A stretch of DNA of 64,000 nt from Pseudomonas sp. WJP1 (GCF_028471945.1 NZ_CP110128.1:6940125-7004124), one strand, 5' to 3'; numbered from the stretch's first letter, positions 35,876 to 45,743 are shown. The notes: generated by a model not told the origin, from the letters alone. Translations and numbers: made by a program.

Positions 35876-38005
35876 TCATCGCACCTTGCGGCGGCGGCGC
35901 TTGACCTGCACCAGCGCCACTGCCATGACCAGCAGCACGCCACCTATCTGCAGAGCAGTCTTGTACGGTCGCAGGGCCGAACGAGCAGCGTCGGTGGCCT
36001 GGGTGACATAGCGCTTGTCGGCGTTCTCAAAGTCGGGATATGGGCATTGATGCCCAAAATCCGCCGCCCACTCCACGAATGGCCCCTCGTTGACATATCG
36101 CTGGTAGAGCGCACTTTGTTCTTCAAGGCTGCTGTTCCAGCCGGCCGCTTCACACAGCACTGCGGCAAACGCCTGGCTGGTGTGCGGCAAATTGTCGGCA
36201 GCTCGGCTGGCCAGTGCGGTCGCCACGAAGCGATAGTGGTAGCGCTGATCGGGTTGGGCGGCACTGGCTTGCTGACGCTTCACTTCGTCCTCGGCTACCA
36301 GTGGCCCGACCTTGAGTTCAGTGCTCTCAAGACTGAAGTTGCCACCTAACGTGGCATAGTCCGGCGCCATTTCGTAGCCGAGGATATCCATCCCCCACTC
36401 CCGAGCGGTCCAGGCCGCGTTGAACAGTGCCGCGGCACGTCGCGTCGGCCACCACGCCGAATCGGCCGCCATCCGTTGTTGGCCGTACAACCTGGCTTTG
36501 TGGCGCAAGCCATCGTTATCGAAATAAGCCGGCGCTTGCTCGTAGTGCCCTTCGCGCAGCAAACGCCGCCCCAGCAGATTGCGCAAGCTCGCCGCCACCG
36601 GCAGAGGTACGTAGTTGTCCATGTCCTGCTGACTGCGTGGTGGCGGTGCCGGAACCTGGGTGTCGACGTAGTGCTTGAGCTCATCCAGCGTCAGGACACG
36701 CTCGGCAACAGTGGCCGCATCGAACCAATAGATGCCTTGGCTGCGGTACAACTGGTCGAACGCCTGCAGATAATCCCCGCGTTGCAGGGCCAGGATCGCG
36801 CTTTCGCCTTCGACCCGACATTTGGGTTGCAGGGTTTCGAAATCGAAGTCCGGCGTTCTCCGATCGCCCCACGATTCATTCTGCGGGAAGGCCTTGGCTG
36901 CCTTGGCATACGCTCCAGCCGCCGCCGCTTTATCGCCATCGCGCACCGCCAGTTTGGCCCGCAGCCACCAGGCCAGGCCGCCATCGCCGGCGTGCTCGAG
37001 AAAGGTTTTGGCACTGCTGAAATCGCCCTGTTGATAATTCATCGCGGCCAGGCGGTCCGCATTGTCGAGGCTGCCGCGCGTGCTGTCCTGCAACAGCTTG
37101 ATCAGTTTTTTCTCGTTCGGTGGTTGATCACCGAATGACCAGCCCAGCCGACTGATCAAGGAGGCGGTCACCAGTTGCTGCACGGGCTTTCCCTTGAGCA
37201 GTACGGCCAGTTGGTCCTCGGGCATCGAAGCCAGATCAGCCATCAACAGCTTCAACGAGGTGTAACCCACGGCCGAACCCTGAAGGTTTTGCGTGGCATA
37301 GAGTTCGATGGCGCGGTTCCAGTCACCCGCCGTCCGGGCCACGCGGGCTTCTTCACCGAGGCTGGCGACGCCCAGTTCCAGCGGATCGCTGAAGCCGTCA
37401 ATGCTCAGCTGACGCGTTTGCTCGAAGGCTTTGCGCGATTGTTCCAGCAGGTCGGGGGCCGCATCAGCCTGCGAACTCATGGCGAACAACGCCCGCCCCA
37501 GCGAGTAGCCAGCCCAGGTACTGCGCAATGCCCGTTGATCAGCGGGCAGCGCCAGCACCTGGCGGAAGTATTCGGCAGCCAGCGCCTGGTCGCCGGCATT
37601 GAACGCCACCGCGCCCGCCAGATACAACTTGAGCTCGGCGGGCAGGCTCGCACCCTGTGCTTCAACCTGGCGGGCATCGGCGAGCCCGCGCAACAGTTTC
37701 ACCTGCGCCTGCTGTTCATGGGTCAAACCCGCCTGCTCGGCCTGATCCCGCAGCTGTGCGTGATCGGAGGTTTCACCATAGGCTGCGCCCGGGTCGAGGG
37801 TGGCTGCCGTGACAGGCTTGAGACCGGTAATCCCATGACCGAGGCGACTCACCTCGAAACTGAAATTGCCTTCCGGCAACTCCGCCAGCGATTGTCCTCG
37901 ATTGTCCAGCAGCCGCATGGGGAAATCCGGCCCGCACGCCATGGCCGCCAACGGCAGGCCAAGGCTCAGACAGAGCAAGTGACGGGGCCAGTTACGGGTG
38001 AACAT
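35876..38005 (-). CDS. Exported TPR-like repeat protein with C-terminal membrane helix
   Basis: A 709-residue protein of unknown function. The N-terminal export signal (MFTRNWPRHLLCLSLGLPLA) ends in AMAC|GPD, which resembles but does not match a good lipobox. Helical TPR/Sel1-like repeats fill the middle (KLYLAGAVAFNAGDQALAAE, YFRQVLALPADQ, WLRAKLAVRDGDKAAAAGAY), and one membrane helix sits near the end (about 685-702) before a basic RRRRK tail. AAGGAG lies 6 nt before the ATG. The coding region overlaps the end of the DUF3142 lipoprotein gene by 14 bp, so the two are translationally coupled. Confidence 0.82.
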   Translation of the reverse strand: MFTRNWPRHLLCLSLGLPLAAMACGPDFPMRLLDNRGQSLAELPEGNFSFEVSRLGHGITGLKPVTAATLDPGAAYGETSDHAQLRDQAEQAGLTHEQQAQVKLLRGLADARQVEAQGASLPAELKLYLAGAVAFNAGDQALAAEYFRQVLALPADQRALRSTWAGYSLGRALFAMSSQADAAPDLLEQSRKAFEQTRQLSIDGFSDPLELGVASLGEEARVARTAGDWNRAIELYATQNLQGSAVGYTSLKLLMADLASMPEDQLAVLLKGKPVQQLVTASLISRLGWSFGDQPPNEKKLIKLLQDSTRGSLDNADRLAAMNYQQGDFSSAKTFLEHAGDGGLAWWLRAKLAVRDGDKAAAAGAYAKAAKAFPQNESWGDRRTPDFDFETLQPKCRVEGESAILALQRGDYLQAFDQLYRSQGIYWFDAATVAERVLTLDELKHYVDTQVPAPPPRSQQDMDNYVPLPVAASLRNLLGRRLLREGHYEQAPAYFDNDGLRHKARLYGQQRMAADSAWWPTRRAAALFNAAWTAREWGMDILGYEMAPDYATLGGNFSLESTELKVGPLVAEDEVKRQQASAAQPDQRYHYRFVATALASRAADNLPHTSQAFAAVLCEAAGWNSSLEEQSALYQRYVNEGPFVEWAADFGHQCPYPDFENADKRYVTQATDAARSALRPYKTALQIGGVLLVMAVALVQVKRRRRKVR

Positions 38006-39188
38006 TCGAAGCTCCTTGATCAATGGTTGCGCAGCGTGCCCAACCGATGGCGCGCTGTCCGCCAGCCGCTATCCGACCGTCGCGCAGGCGGGTGAAGGTA
38101 AGCAGGTTCGGCTCTTGTTGCAACGTATAACCGGCCAGCGCATCGGCGCCCTCGCAACCTTGTACCGCCAGCGTCACGCGCTCGGGCCAGGCATTATCGA
38201 GGTTGCCCACATTGGTGATAGCGATGTCATAGAGGCCTCCGTGCTCCGAAAGATTCAGTGCCAGATGACTCCCAAGAACTTCACCACGCGACACCGCGCG
38301 CAAGGTCGCCAGGCTCCAGGCTCGACGGTCGTTTGTCAAAGGCAGGCGAAACCAGATCAAGCCGGCCAGATGAGCCGGCGGATCCGCGCGCAACCGGGCA
38401 GCAAGCTTGCTCAATTGCAGCGGATCAGCCAACAGCTCCCGGCGCTTGCCGTGACGTTCAATCGCAACTTCGCTCTCCACGATGGGCGCGCCACCGACAC
38501 TCGGCAACAACGCGACACCATAGGCCGGCAGGGCCAGGAAAAAGGGTTTCGACGTGAGGCGACTCCAGGCCATTGCCCATTGGCGAGCGAGGTCGGGATC
38601 GAACAAACCGCGTCGAGGATCGCTCACGGCATGTACCTGTAACACGCTGCTATCGACGGTGGATAACAACGCCGGCAACTCTGGACTGTCGAGCCACGCT
38701 GGCAATGCGGTGATGCTCAAGGCCATGGACGTCGGCAGCACAGAGCGCAGGTGCGCAAGAAACTCACGATAGGCGGGTAGCCGGGCGTTGCCCGCATCGT
38801 GGTCGATTTCCACCCCGGCGAGGATCAGTCCCTGGCCCTGCCAATCGCTGATCAGTTGCTGGATCTGCCCCATGACCTCGTCCTGATCCAGCGACTTGAG
38901 CTGGCCATCCAGGCGAACCACCGCAATCAACGGCCTGCCATCGCGCTTGAGCAGCGCCGGATCAATCCGCGCGCGACTCCAGCCCGCCTGAGGGAAGGCC
39001 TGAAGTGCAAGCACCCGCAAGGTGGAAAAATCGGCGCGACTGTCTCGCAATGCAGCGTCATGCGCTGGAGTCCATTGCCGTTGCCAGACATAGAGTTGCT
39101 GATCGAGTGGCGGTGCGTCGTGCTGCTCGCAACCACCAAGCAGCGCGAGCGCCATCAGCGAGACGATCACGCGAGTGAGAAAAACCAT
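37992..39188 (-). CDS. DUF3142 family lipoprotein
   Basis: A 398-residue lipoprotein. The signal is MVFLTRVIVSLMALALLGGC with a consensus lipobox LLGG|C. The DUF3142 domain resembles a TIM-barrel glycoside hydrolase fold (LYVWQRQWTPAHDAAL, LAGVEIDHDAGNARLPAYRE, FFLALPAYGVALLP). The conserved EIDHD could be an active-site-like acidic cluster, but no substrate is known. The ATG at 39188 is preferred over an upstream GTG at 39215 because the latter abuts a terminator stem. It is first in a two-gene operon with the TPR-like protein. Confidence 0.83.
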   Translation of the reverse strand: MVFLTRVIVSLMALALLGGCEQHDAPPLDQQLYVWQRQWTPAHDAALRDSRADFSTLRVLALQAFPQAGWSRARIDPALLKRDGRPLIAVVRLDGQLKSLDQDEVMGQIQQLISDWQGQGLILAGVEIDHDAGNARLPAYREFLAHLRSVLPTSMALSITALPAWLDSPELPALLSTVDSSVLQVHAVSDPRRGLFDPDLARQWAMAWSRLTSKPFFLALPAYGVALLPSVGGAPIVESEVAIERHGKRRELLADPLQLSKLAARLRADPPAHLAGLIWFRLPLTNDRRAWSLATLRAVSRGEVLGSHLALNLSEHGGLYDIAITNVGNLDNAWPERVTLAVQGCEGADALAGYTLQQEPNLLTFTRLRDGRIAAGGQRAIGWARCATIDQGASNVHP

Positions 39189-39215
39189 GAGAAAACGCCT
39201 GTCCCTGAAATGCAC

Positions 39216-39243
39216 AAAGGGCCCTTCTCGGCCCTTTTTCGTA
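39216..39243. terminator. Hairpin between the ferredoxin-fusion gene and the DUF3142 lipoprotein gene
   Basis: AAAGGGCC, 6-nt loop, GGCCCTTTTT. The T-tract favours plus-strand termination, yet both flanking genes read on the minus strand. On the minus strand the stem still forms, followed by GTGCATTTC. It is probably the weak 3' end of the fusion gene. Confidence 0.55.
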
Positions 39244-39299
39244 CGACTCCTACCCTACTCAGCCATCGACCAATGGGCAATGGCTCCTGCGATGATCCC

Positions 39300-41330
39300 T
39301 CAGAGGTCCAGGACCAGAGGCTGCGCGCCTTGAGCCGGTACAGCACAACAAATCAGCACCTGACCTTCGTCCGGTACCTCCGCGGGTGGCTGCGGATAAT
39401 TGACCTGGCCGCTGATCAGCCGGGTCTTGCAGGTCCCACAAGAACCGCCACGGCAACTGAACTCCGGGTGCAATCCGCGGCTTTCCGCCAGCTCCAACAG
39501 AGTGCCGCCGTCCGGTTGCCAACGCGCCTCCTTGGCTGAGCGCTCGAACACCACCGGCACCGAGGTGGTCGCCGCTGGCGGTTGTTCGATGATTACGGCG
39601 TCGGGGTCGGGCCGACGGCGCAACGTCGAGGGACCGAAGGTTTCAGCGTGAATCCGCGCGTCGCGAATATCCAGTTCGCGCAGGGCGTCGTACAGCGCCT
39701 GGGTAAAACTGCCGGGCCCACAGAGGACAAAATCCAGCTGATCGTAGTCCTCGACCTCGAGCAGTTCCGAGAGCCGACCGACATCGATTCGCCCGGTCAA
39801 ATCGAAGTCCTCGCCCTCCTGCGCCCCTGGCTCAGGTTGACTGAGCAGGCGTACCACCCTGACCGCGTCGCCGACACGCTCGAGCAAGCGATCCACCTCG
39901 GGGCGAAACGGCTGATCGGCCAACGTGCGCGAACTCTGGAAGAACCAGGTCGGCCGGATGTGGCGGGTGCGCAAGCCTTGATAGACCACCTCACGCAGCA
40001 TCGACAGCAGCGGCGTAATTCCCACGCCAGCGGCCAACAACACCAGAGGCCGACGCTCATGGGGCGCCACGGTGAAATGCCCTTGGGGCGCCCGTGCCTC
40101 CAACAGGTCACCGACGCGAACCTGTTCATGCAGGTGCGACGATACCCGACCATCACGCTTCACGCTGATACGGAAAAAGTCATCCGATGGCGCACTCGAC
40201 AGGCTGTACGTGCGGATATGGGTTTCGCCATCAATGTTGAAGCGCAACGGTAAATGCTGGCCGGCCTGAAACAATGGCAACCCGGCGCCGTCGGCTGGCT
40301 CCATATAGATCGAGCGGATGTGCTGGCTTTCCGCTTCGATCCGCACCACCCGCAGCGGCCGCCATTGATCGCCCAAGGTCTTGGCTTGCAAGCGCGCCTT
40401 GGCCTGCTCCCAAGTACCCGTCAGCAAACTGGTGGGAGAAACACCGTCAAAGCGCCAGCGCAAACCGAGGGCAGCGGGACGACGCACAACGTGTTCCACG
40501 TGGAACATCCACAAACGTTCGGCACCTTGAAATGCCTCAACCTGCGGGCCTTCAAGAATGATTTCGGTGCGCCCGCTGAGGTGTAGCAGGTCACCGGTAT
40601 TGAAATCGATGAACAGCAAACCAGCCTTTGGATTGATCAGCAAATTGCCCAGGGTATTGAAAAACAGGTTGCCGGCAAAATCCGGGATGGTCAGGCGATT
40701 GCCTTCCACCTGGACGAAACCCGCCTGACCGCCACGGTGGGAAACATCCACCGACCGTACGCCATCGACGTCCACGAAACTCGCGACAAAGAAGGTGTCC
40801 GCATCGGCAATCATGCCTTTGGCCGCGTCATCCAGTTCATTGAATTGCTGCGCGGGACGTGTTGCCGGATCCGCCAGGGGTACCGAACGGAACTGCCTCA
40901 ATTGGATGTACTGCGGGCAATTACCAAAGGACTGATCCACCCTCACTGCAAATTCGCTGGCGCTCATTGCACCGATATGGCCATTGATGCGATTACGGCG
41001 CCGGGTATGCAATTCAATGCCCAGCAGCCCGATCGCCGCCCCCACGCTCAACTGCGCGGGATCATCGGCAGCCGGCAAGCTGCTAAATTGCAACAATCCT
41101 GGTTCGGGTGAATGAGCAAAACCCGGTTCACCTTCAAGCACGCTGGCCCAAGGGCGACCGTCAGCATCCACCGCGCCGTACAACATGAACGGAAGCTGCT
41201 GATAAAAGGTGCGGTGTTGATCCGGCATCTGGTCGCGAATCACCCTGCGCCCTAGTACGTCCATTCGCTCACTGACACCAATATGAGCCTGCAACTCTTT
41301 CTCTCCAGCATGCCACGGTGAATGGTCCAT
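39300..41330 (-). CDS. PNPOx-like / FNR-like reductase / 2Fe-2S ferredoxin fusion
   Basis: A 676-residue three-part redox protein. Residues about 1-310 are a pyridoxamine-phosphate-oxidase-like FMN-binding split barrel (DADTFFVASFVDVDGVRSVD, SHRGGQAGFVQVEG). Residues about 320-560 are an FAD/NAD(P)-binding reductase (RTYSLSSAP, GVGITPLLSML, DFVLCGPGSF). Residues about 590-676 are a plant-type ferredoxin with cysteines in SCRGGSCGTCK and a fourth in LICC. Electrons could flow NAD(P)H to FAD to 2Fe-2S and perhaps to the barrel's flavin. The substrate is unknown. GGGAG lies before the ATG. A perfect parS lies inside (40492-40507). Confidence 0.9.
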   Translation of the reverse strand: MDHSPWHAGEKELQAHIGVSERMDVLGRRVIRDQMPDQHRTFYQQLPFMLYGAVDADGRPWASVLEGEPGFAHSPEPGLLQFSSLPAADDPAQLSVGAAIGLLGIELHTRRRNRINGHIGAMSASEFAVRVDQSFGNCPQYIQLRQFRSVPLADPATRPAQQFNELDDAAKGMIADADTFFVASFVDVDGVRSVDVSHRGGQAGFVQVEGNRLTIPDFAGNLFFNTLGNLLINPKAGLLFIDFNTGDLLHLSGRTEIILEGPQVEAFQGAERLWMFHVEHVVRRPAALGLRWRFDGVSPTSLLTGTWEQAKARLQAKTLGDQWRPLRVVRIEAESQHIRSIYMEPADGAGLPLFQAGQHLPLRFNIDGETHIRTYSLSSAPSDDFFRISVKRDGRVSSHLHEQVRVGDLLEARAPQGHFTVAPHERRPLVLLAAGVGITPLLSMLREVVYQGLRTRHIRPTWFFQSSRTLADQPFRPEVDRLLERVGDAVRVVRLLSQPEPGAQEGEDFDLTGRIDVGRLSELLEVEDYDQLDFVLCGPGSFTQALYDALRELDIRDARIHAETFGPSTLRRRPDPDAVIIEQPPAATTSVPVVFERSAKEARWQPDGGTLLELAESRGLHPEFSCRGGSCGTCKTRLISGQVNYPQPPAEVPDEGQVLICCAVPAQGAQPLVLDL
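40492..40507. promoter_or_regulatory. parS centromere site, perfect 16-bp palindrome
   Basis: TGTTCCACGTGGAACA is a perfect palindrome identical to the Pseudomonas parS consensus. It lies in the ferredoxin-fusion gene, where it encodes MFHVEH, almost the same peptide (MFHVE) as at the folE2 parS. Confidence 0.95.
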
Positions 41331-41393
41331 TGCGGCTTCTCCCCTGCGCCATTGGCACAGCGTGAAGGGCCCGACAGAGTCGGGCGAAAAACA

Positions 41394-42020
41394 TCAGGCA
41401 GTTTTTTGCAGGCCGGCGACAGTACGCGGCATGCCGACGAAACCGGGCAAGGCTTCGACCCTAGCCAGCCACGCGCGGATGTTGGCGTAGTCGTCCAGCG
41501 ACACATTGCCTTCCGGTGCATGGGCGATGTAGCTGTAGGCAGCCACGTCGGCGATGGTCGGTTCGCTGCCAGCCAGGAAAGGCGTGTTGGCCAGTTCCGT
41601 ATCGATCACCTTAAGCACGCTATGGGCGTAAGGAATCACTTCATCAGGGTTGTACGGCGCACCGAAAACGGTGATCAGCCTGGCCCGGGCGGGGCCAAAG
41701 GCGATTGGCCCGGCAGCGGCCGACAACCAGCGCTGCACTTTAGCGGCACCTACCGGATCGGCTGGCAGCCAGCGACCGTTCCCGTATTTTTGCGCCAGAT
41801 AGACCAGGATCGCATTGGAATCCGCCAGCACCACACCTTGATCGTCCAGCACCGGCACTTGGCCAAAAGCGTTGAGGGCCAGGAACTCCGGTTTTTTATG
41901 CTCGCCCTTGGCCAGGTCGACGAAGATCAGCTCGGTCGGCAGTTGCAGCAGCGAAAGCATCAGTTCCACACGATGCGCGTGGCCGGAACGTGGGAAGTTG
42001 TAGAGTTTGATGGCTTGCAT
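41394..42020 (-). CDS. Glutathione S-transferase family protein
   Basis: A 208-residue cytoplasmic GST. The N-terminal thioredoxin-like domain (residues 1-80) has [16 protein letters not shown], with a Ser near position 12 as candidate catalytic residue, [11 protein letters not shown] and [11 protein letters not shown]. The C-terminal helical domain holds [19 protein letters not shown]. It lies 64 bp beyond the start of the ferredoxin fusion on the same strand, so the two could be co-transcribed (GST first). The substrate is unknown. Confidence 0.9.
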   Translation of the reverse strand: MQAIKLYNFPRSGHAHRVELMLSLLQLPTELIFVDLAKGEHKKPEFLALNAFGQVPVLDDQGVVLADSNAILVYLAQKYGNGRWLPADPVGAAKVQRWLSAAAGPIAFGPARARLITVFGAPYNPDEVIPYAHSVLKVIDTELANTPFLAGSEPTIADVAAYSYIAHAPEGNVSLDDYANIRAWLARVEALPGFVGMPRTVAGLQKTA

Positions 42021-42150
42021 GGTCGACTCCGCAGGTCAGTGGCGCTAGTCGGGAGAGATCAGCACCGATGGCGGCCATCTTCTACCAGTCACCAAAACAA
42101 CAGAATACCCAGCAAACGCAATCAATTATTTCATCCAGTGAAACAAATCA

Positions 42151-43053
42151 TCAGTCCTGCAAAGCCGGATGTTCGCGCAGTGCCTTCACCACAAAGTCGA
42201 CAAAACTGCGAACGCGCGCCGCAGCTTTGTGCCCGCCTTGATAGAGCACATGGATGGGCAATGGCGGCATTTCGAAATCCGCCAGAACGATCTCCAACTC
42301 CCCGGCCGCCACTTTGCTCGCCGACTGATAGGACAGAACCCGGGTGAAGCCCAGTCCAAGCGCAGCAGCGGTGATCGCTGCCTGATTCGCCGTCACCGTC
42401 AAACGCGGTTCTGCCCGGACACTCAGTGGCTCCCCACGCTCGAGGAAAGGCCAGTGCTTCAATTGTCCAATGGCAGACGTCGCGATAATCGGCGCCTGAG
42501 CCAGCTCTTGTGGATGTTTTGGCCGACCATGGATAGCCAGGAACTGCGGCGATGCACAGATCACCCGCCGCACTTCTCCCACCCGGATCGCATGCTGGTT
42601 GCTATCAGGAAGCTCACCGATGCGGATGGCAACATCAACACCTTCCTCGACGACACTCACCACCCGATCTACAAGCAGCGCATTGATCGTCACGTCGGGA
42701 AATCGCGTGAGAAAACTCACCATCAGTGGAGTGACGAACAACTCACCAAACAAAACCGGCGCCGTGATCGTCAATTGCCCACGGGGCTGGGCGTGACTGC
42801 CCGCCGCCGAATCCTCAGCTTCCTGCACCTCGGCCAAAATTCTCCGACAGTCCTCCAGATAACGCTGCCCCGCCTCGCTCAAATACACACTGCGCGTAGT
42901 GCGCGTGAGCAACTGCGTGCCAATGCGCTTCTCCAGCGCCGCCACCGCCCGAGTAACGCTGGCGGCCGACAGGCCCAACCGCCGTGCCGCCGCCGAAAAG
43001 CCCTGGTCCTGGGCGACGGCGGCGAAGACCTGCATTTCCTGGAAGCGGTCCAT
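42151..43053 (-). CDS. LysR-family transcriptional regulator
   Basis: A 300-residue LTTR of the CrgA/AaeR-like branch. The HTH at residues about 3-60 reads FQEMQVFAAVAQDQGFSAAA and RRLGLSAASVTRAVAALEKR; the effector domain is at about 90-295. It lies 130 bp upstream of the GST gene on the same strand and could regulate GST and the redox fusion. Target and inducer are unknown. Its start is close to the glmS terminator. Confidence 0.9.
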   Translation of the reverse strand: MDRFQEMQVFAAVAQDQGFSAAARRLGLSAASVTRAVAALEKRIGTQLLTRTTRSVYLSEAGQRYLEDCRRILAEVQEAEDSAAGSHAQPRGQLTITAPVLFGELFVTPLMVSFLTRFPDVTINALLVDRVVSVVEEGVDVAIRIGELPDSNQHAIRVGEVRRVICASPQFLAIHGRPKHPQELAQAPIIATSAIGQLKHWPFLERGEPLSVRAEPRLTVTANQAAITAAALGLGFTRVLSYQSASKVAAGELEIVLADFEMPPLPIHVLYQGGHKAAARVRSFVDFVVKALREHPALQD

Positions 43054-43075
43054 GGGCGTGTCCTCGATTCAGATA

Positions 43076-43109
43076 AAAAAAATCGCAACCAATGGGCTGC
43101 GATTTTTCA
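43076..43109 (-). terminator. glmS terminator
   Basis: On the minus strand AAAAATCGCAGCC, CATT loop, GGTTGCGATT followed by eight T/A-rich bases, about 24 nt after the glmS stop. A 13-bp stem with one G-T pair. Confidence 0.9.
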
Positions 43110-43170
43110 AGGTTCGATCAGCTGTGGATAACTTATTCCACAGTCACCGATTTCGCCAGGTTCCGCGGTT
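43108..43170 (-). other. attTn7 region (unoccupied)
   Basis: Tn7-family TnsD proteins bind the conserved 3' end of glmS (here about 43133-43170) and direct insertion about 25 bp after the stop (about 43108). In this window the site is intact: the terminator and then a LysR gene follow directly, with no Tn7 ends. This rests on the known Tn7 rule, not on a visible transposon. Confidence 0.6.
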
Positions 43171-44965
43171 GGTCAACGTCGGTACCTTTCAGCACAGCAA
43201 CGTAGTACGACAGCAACTGCAGCGGGATGGTGTAGAGGATCGGCGACAGGATGTCGTGGATGTGCGGCATGTGCACAACGTGGGTGCCCTCACCGTTAGT
43301 CATACCAGCCTTCTCGTCAGCGAAAACGATCAGTTGGCCACCCCGGGCGCGGACTTCCTGGAGGTTGGATTTCAGTTTCTCCAGCAGTTCGTTGTTTGGC
43401 GCTACGGTGACTACTGGCATGTCGTTATCCACAAGCGCCAACGGGCCGTGCTTCAGTTCGCCAGCCGGGTAGGCTTCGGCGTGGATGTAGGAAATTTCCT
43501 TGAGCTTGAGGGCCCCTTCCATCGCGACCGGGAATTGCGCGCCGCGTCCCAGGAACAGGGTGTGATTCTTCTCGGCGAACAGCTCAGCGATTTTCTCCAC
43601 GGTGCTGTCCATCGCCAGCGCTTCACCCAGTCGGGTTGGCAAGCGACGCAGCTCTTCGACCAGCGTTGCTTCAACGCCATTGGCCAACGAGCCCTGTACC
43701 TGGCCCAGGGACAGAGTCAGCAACAGCAGACCCACCAATTGTGTGGTGAAGGCTTTGGTAGACGCCACGCCGATTTCGCGACCGGCCTGGGTCAGCAGGG
43801 TCAGGTCGGATTCACGCACCAGCGAGCTGATGCCGACGTTGCAGATTGCCAGGCTGGCGAGGAAGCCCAGTTCCTTGGCATTGCGCAGCGCAGCCAGGGT
43901 GTCGGCGGTTTCGCCGGATTGGGAGATAGTCACGAACAGAGTGTTGGGTTGCACCACGACCTTGCGGTAGCGGAACTCGCTGGCGACTTCGACCTGGCAC
44001 GGAATGCCGGCCAGTTCTTCGAGCCAGTAACGGGCAACCATGCCAGCGTGATAGCTGGTGCCGCAGGCGACGATCTGTACATTGCGCACCTTGGCGAACA
44101 GCTCGGCGGCCTGTGGGCCGAAAGCCTGTACCAGCACACCGTTCGGGCTCAAACGACCTTCCAGGGTGCGCTGCACCACGGACGGTTGCTCGTGGATTTC
44201 CTTGAGCATGAAATGGCGAAACTCGCCTTTTTCAGCCGCTTCGGCGCCATCGCGATACTGCACGTTCTCGCGCACGACAGCCTTGCCGCTGACATCCCAG
44301 ATTTGCACGTTGTCGCGGCGAATTTCGGCGATATCGCCCTCTTCCAGGTACATGAAGCGGTCAGTCACCTGGCGCAGCGCCAATTGGTCGGACGCCAGGA
44401 AGTTCTCACCCAGGCCCAGGCCGATCACCAGCGGGCTGCCACTGCGGGCCGCCACCAGGCGATCAGGTTGCTGAGCGCTGATCACCGCCAGACCGTAAGC
44501 ACCGTGCAGTTCCTTCACCGTTGCCTTGAGGGCCTCGGCCAGGTCAGGAAGATCCTTGAGTTTGTGGTTCAGCAGGTGGGCGATGACTTCTGTGTCGGTG
44601 TCCGAGGTGAAGACGTAACCCAAAGCCTTGAGTTGTTCACGCAGGGCTTCATGGTTTTCGATGATGCCGTTGTGCACCACGGCCAGATCACCAGAGAAGT
44701 GCGGATGCGCGTTGCGCTCGCACGGTGCACCGTGAGTGGCCCAACGAGTGTGGGCAATACCCAGTCGACCAACCAGCGGTTCTTCGGCCAAGGCCTGCTC
44801 AAGTTCGCTGACCTTGCCCGGGCGACGCGCGCGCTCGAGCTTCTGATCGTTGGTGTACACCGCTACGCCCGCGCTGTCGTACCCACGGTACTCCAGGCGC
44901 TTGAGGCCCTCGACCAGGATGGCGGTGATGTTACGTTCTGCAACTGCGCCGACAATTCCACACAT
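43133..44965 (-). CDS. glmS: Glutamine:fructose-6-phosphate aminotransferase GlmS
   Basis: Makes glucosamine-6-phosphate from fructose-6-phosphate and glutamine, the first step to UDP-GlcNAc. It has 610 residues. The N-terminal glutaminase starts MCGIVGAV with the Cys2 nucleophile, followed by TRWATHG. Two SIS domains carry [23 protein letters not shown] and the C-terminal LAKSVTVE. It follows glmR by one base, forming a glmR-glmS unit downstream of glmU. A ribozyme is not expected here and none was seen. The 3' end is the attTn7 target. Confidence 0.97.
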   Translation of the reverse strand: MCGIVGAVAERNITAILVEGLKRLEYRGYDSAGVAVYTNDQKLERARRPGKVSELEQALAEEPLVGRLGIAHTRWATHGAPCERNAHPHFSGDLAVVHNGIIENHEALREQLKALGYVFTSDTDTEVIAHLLNHKLKDLPDLAEALKATVKELHGAYGLAVISAQQPDRLVAARSGSPLVIGLGLGENFLASDQLALRQVTDRFMYLEEGDIAEIRRDNVQIWDVSGKAVVRENVQYRDGAEAAEKGEFRHFMLKEIHEQPSVVQRTLEGRLSPNGVLVQAFGPQAAELFAKVRNVQIVACGTSYHAGMVARYWLEELAGIPCQVEVASEFRYRKVVVQPNTLFVTISQSGETADTLAALRNAKELGFLASLAICNVGISSLVRESDLTLLTQAGREIGVASTKAFTTQLVGLLLLTLSLGQVQGSLANGVEATLVEELRRLPTRLGEALAMDSTVEKIAELFAEKNHTLFLGRGAQFPVAMEGALKLKEISYIHAEAYPAGELKHGPLALVDNDMPVVTVAPNNELLEKLKSNLQEVRARGGQLIVFADEKAGMTNGEGTHVVHMPHIHDILSPILYTIPLQLLSYYVAVLKGTDVDQPRNLAKSVTVE

Positions 44966-44966
44966 G

Positions 44967-45743
44967 TTATTTCTCCTGACTGACAGCCACGCAAATCAAA
45001 GTGATACCGCGGGCTTGTATCTGATCCCGCGCTTCGAGCGACAGGCGATCATCGGTAATGAGGGTATGGACGCTGCTCCAGGGCAGTTCCAGGTTGGGAA
45101 TCTTGCGGCCGATCTTGTCGGCCTCCACCATTACGACCACTTCACGGGCAACTTCGGCCATGACCCGGCTGAGCCCCAGCAATTCGTTGAAGGTCGTTGT
45201 ACCGCGGACCAGATCAATACCATCGGCGCCGATGAACAATTGATCGAAGTCGTAGGAGCGTAGTACCTGCTCGGCGACCTGCCCCTGAAAGGACTCGGAA
45301 TGCGGGTCCCAGGTGCCACCGGTCATCAACAGCACCGGTTCATGCTCAAGTTCGCTCAAGGCGTTGGCGACGTGCAGGGAATTGGTCATCACCACCAGGC
45401 CCGGTTGCTGGCCCAATTCCGGAATCATCGATGCGGTCGTGCTGCCGCTGTCTATGATGATGCGTGCATGTTCGCGAATCCGCGCGACGGCTGCGCGGGC
45501 GATGGCCTGCTTGTACCTGGAGACCGGTTGACTAAGGTCAGCCACAAGTTCTTGAGGCAGGGTGATCGCGCCGCCATAACGACGCAGTAACAGGCCGTTG
45601 CTCTCAAGAGCTGCCAAGTCCTTGCGGATCGTAACTTCTGAGGTTTCGAAACGCTTGGCCAACTCATCCACACTGACTTCGCCCTGCTCGTTCAGCAAGG
45701 CAAGGATGTTGTGGCGTCGCTGAGGTGTGTTGCGCTTCGACAT
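44967..45743 (-). CDS. glmR: DeoR-family regulator GlmR
   Basis: A 258-residue DeoR-type repressor: N-terminal HTH ([35 protein letters not shown]; residues about 8-60) and a DeoR sugar-phosphate sensor domain ([26 protein letters not shown]). Start ATG at 45743 ([10 protein letters not shown]) is chosen over an upstream in-frame codon. It lies between glmU and glmS; in Pseudomonas this regulator couples amino-sugar levels to glmS expression, so the ligand is probably a glucosamine phosphate (inference from family and place). Confidence 0.9.
   Translation of the reverse strand: MSKRNTPQRRHNILALLNEQGEVSVDELAKRFETSEVTIRKDLAALESNGLLLRRYGGAITLPQELVADLSQPVSRYKQAIARAAVARIREHARIIIDSGSTTASMIPELGQQPGLVVMTNSLHVANALSELEHEPVLLMTGGTWDPHSESFQGQVAEQVLRSYDFDQLFIGADGIDLVRGTTTFNELLGLSRVMAEVAREVVVMVEADKIGRKIPNLELPWSSVHTLITDDRLSLEARDQIQARGITLICVAVSQEK

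Noticed and set aside
42899..44983. 694-codon open frame antisense to glmS
   Set aside because: Covers glmS entirely and part of the LysR gene; no ribosome-binding site or domain pattern.
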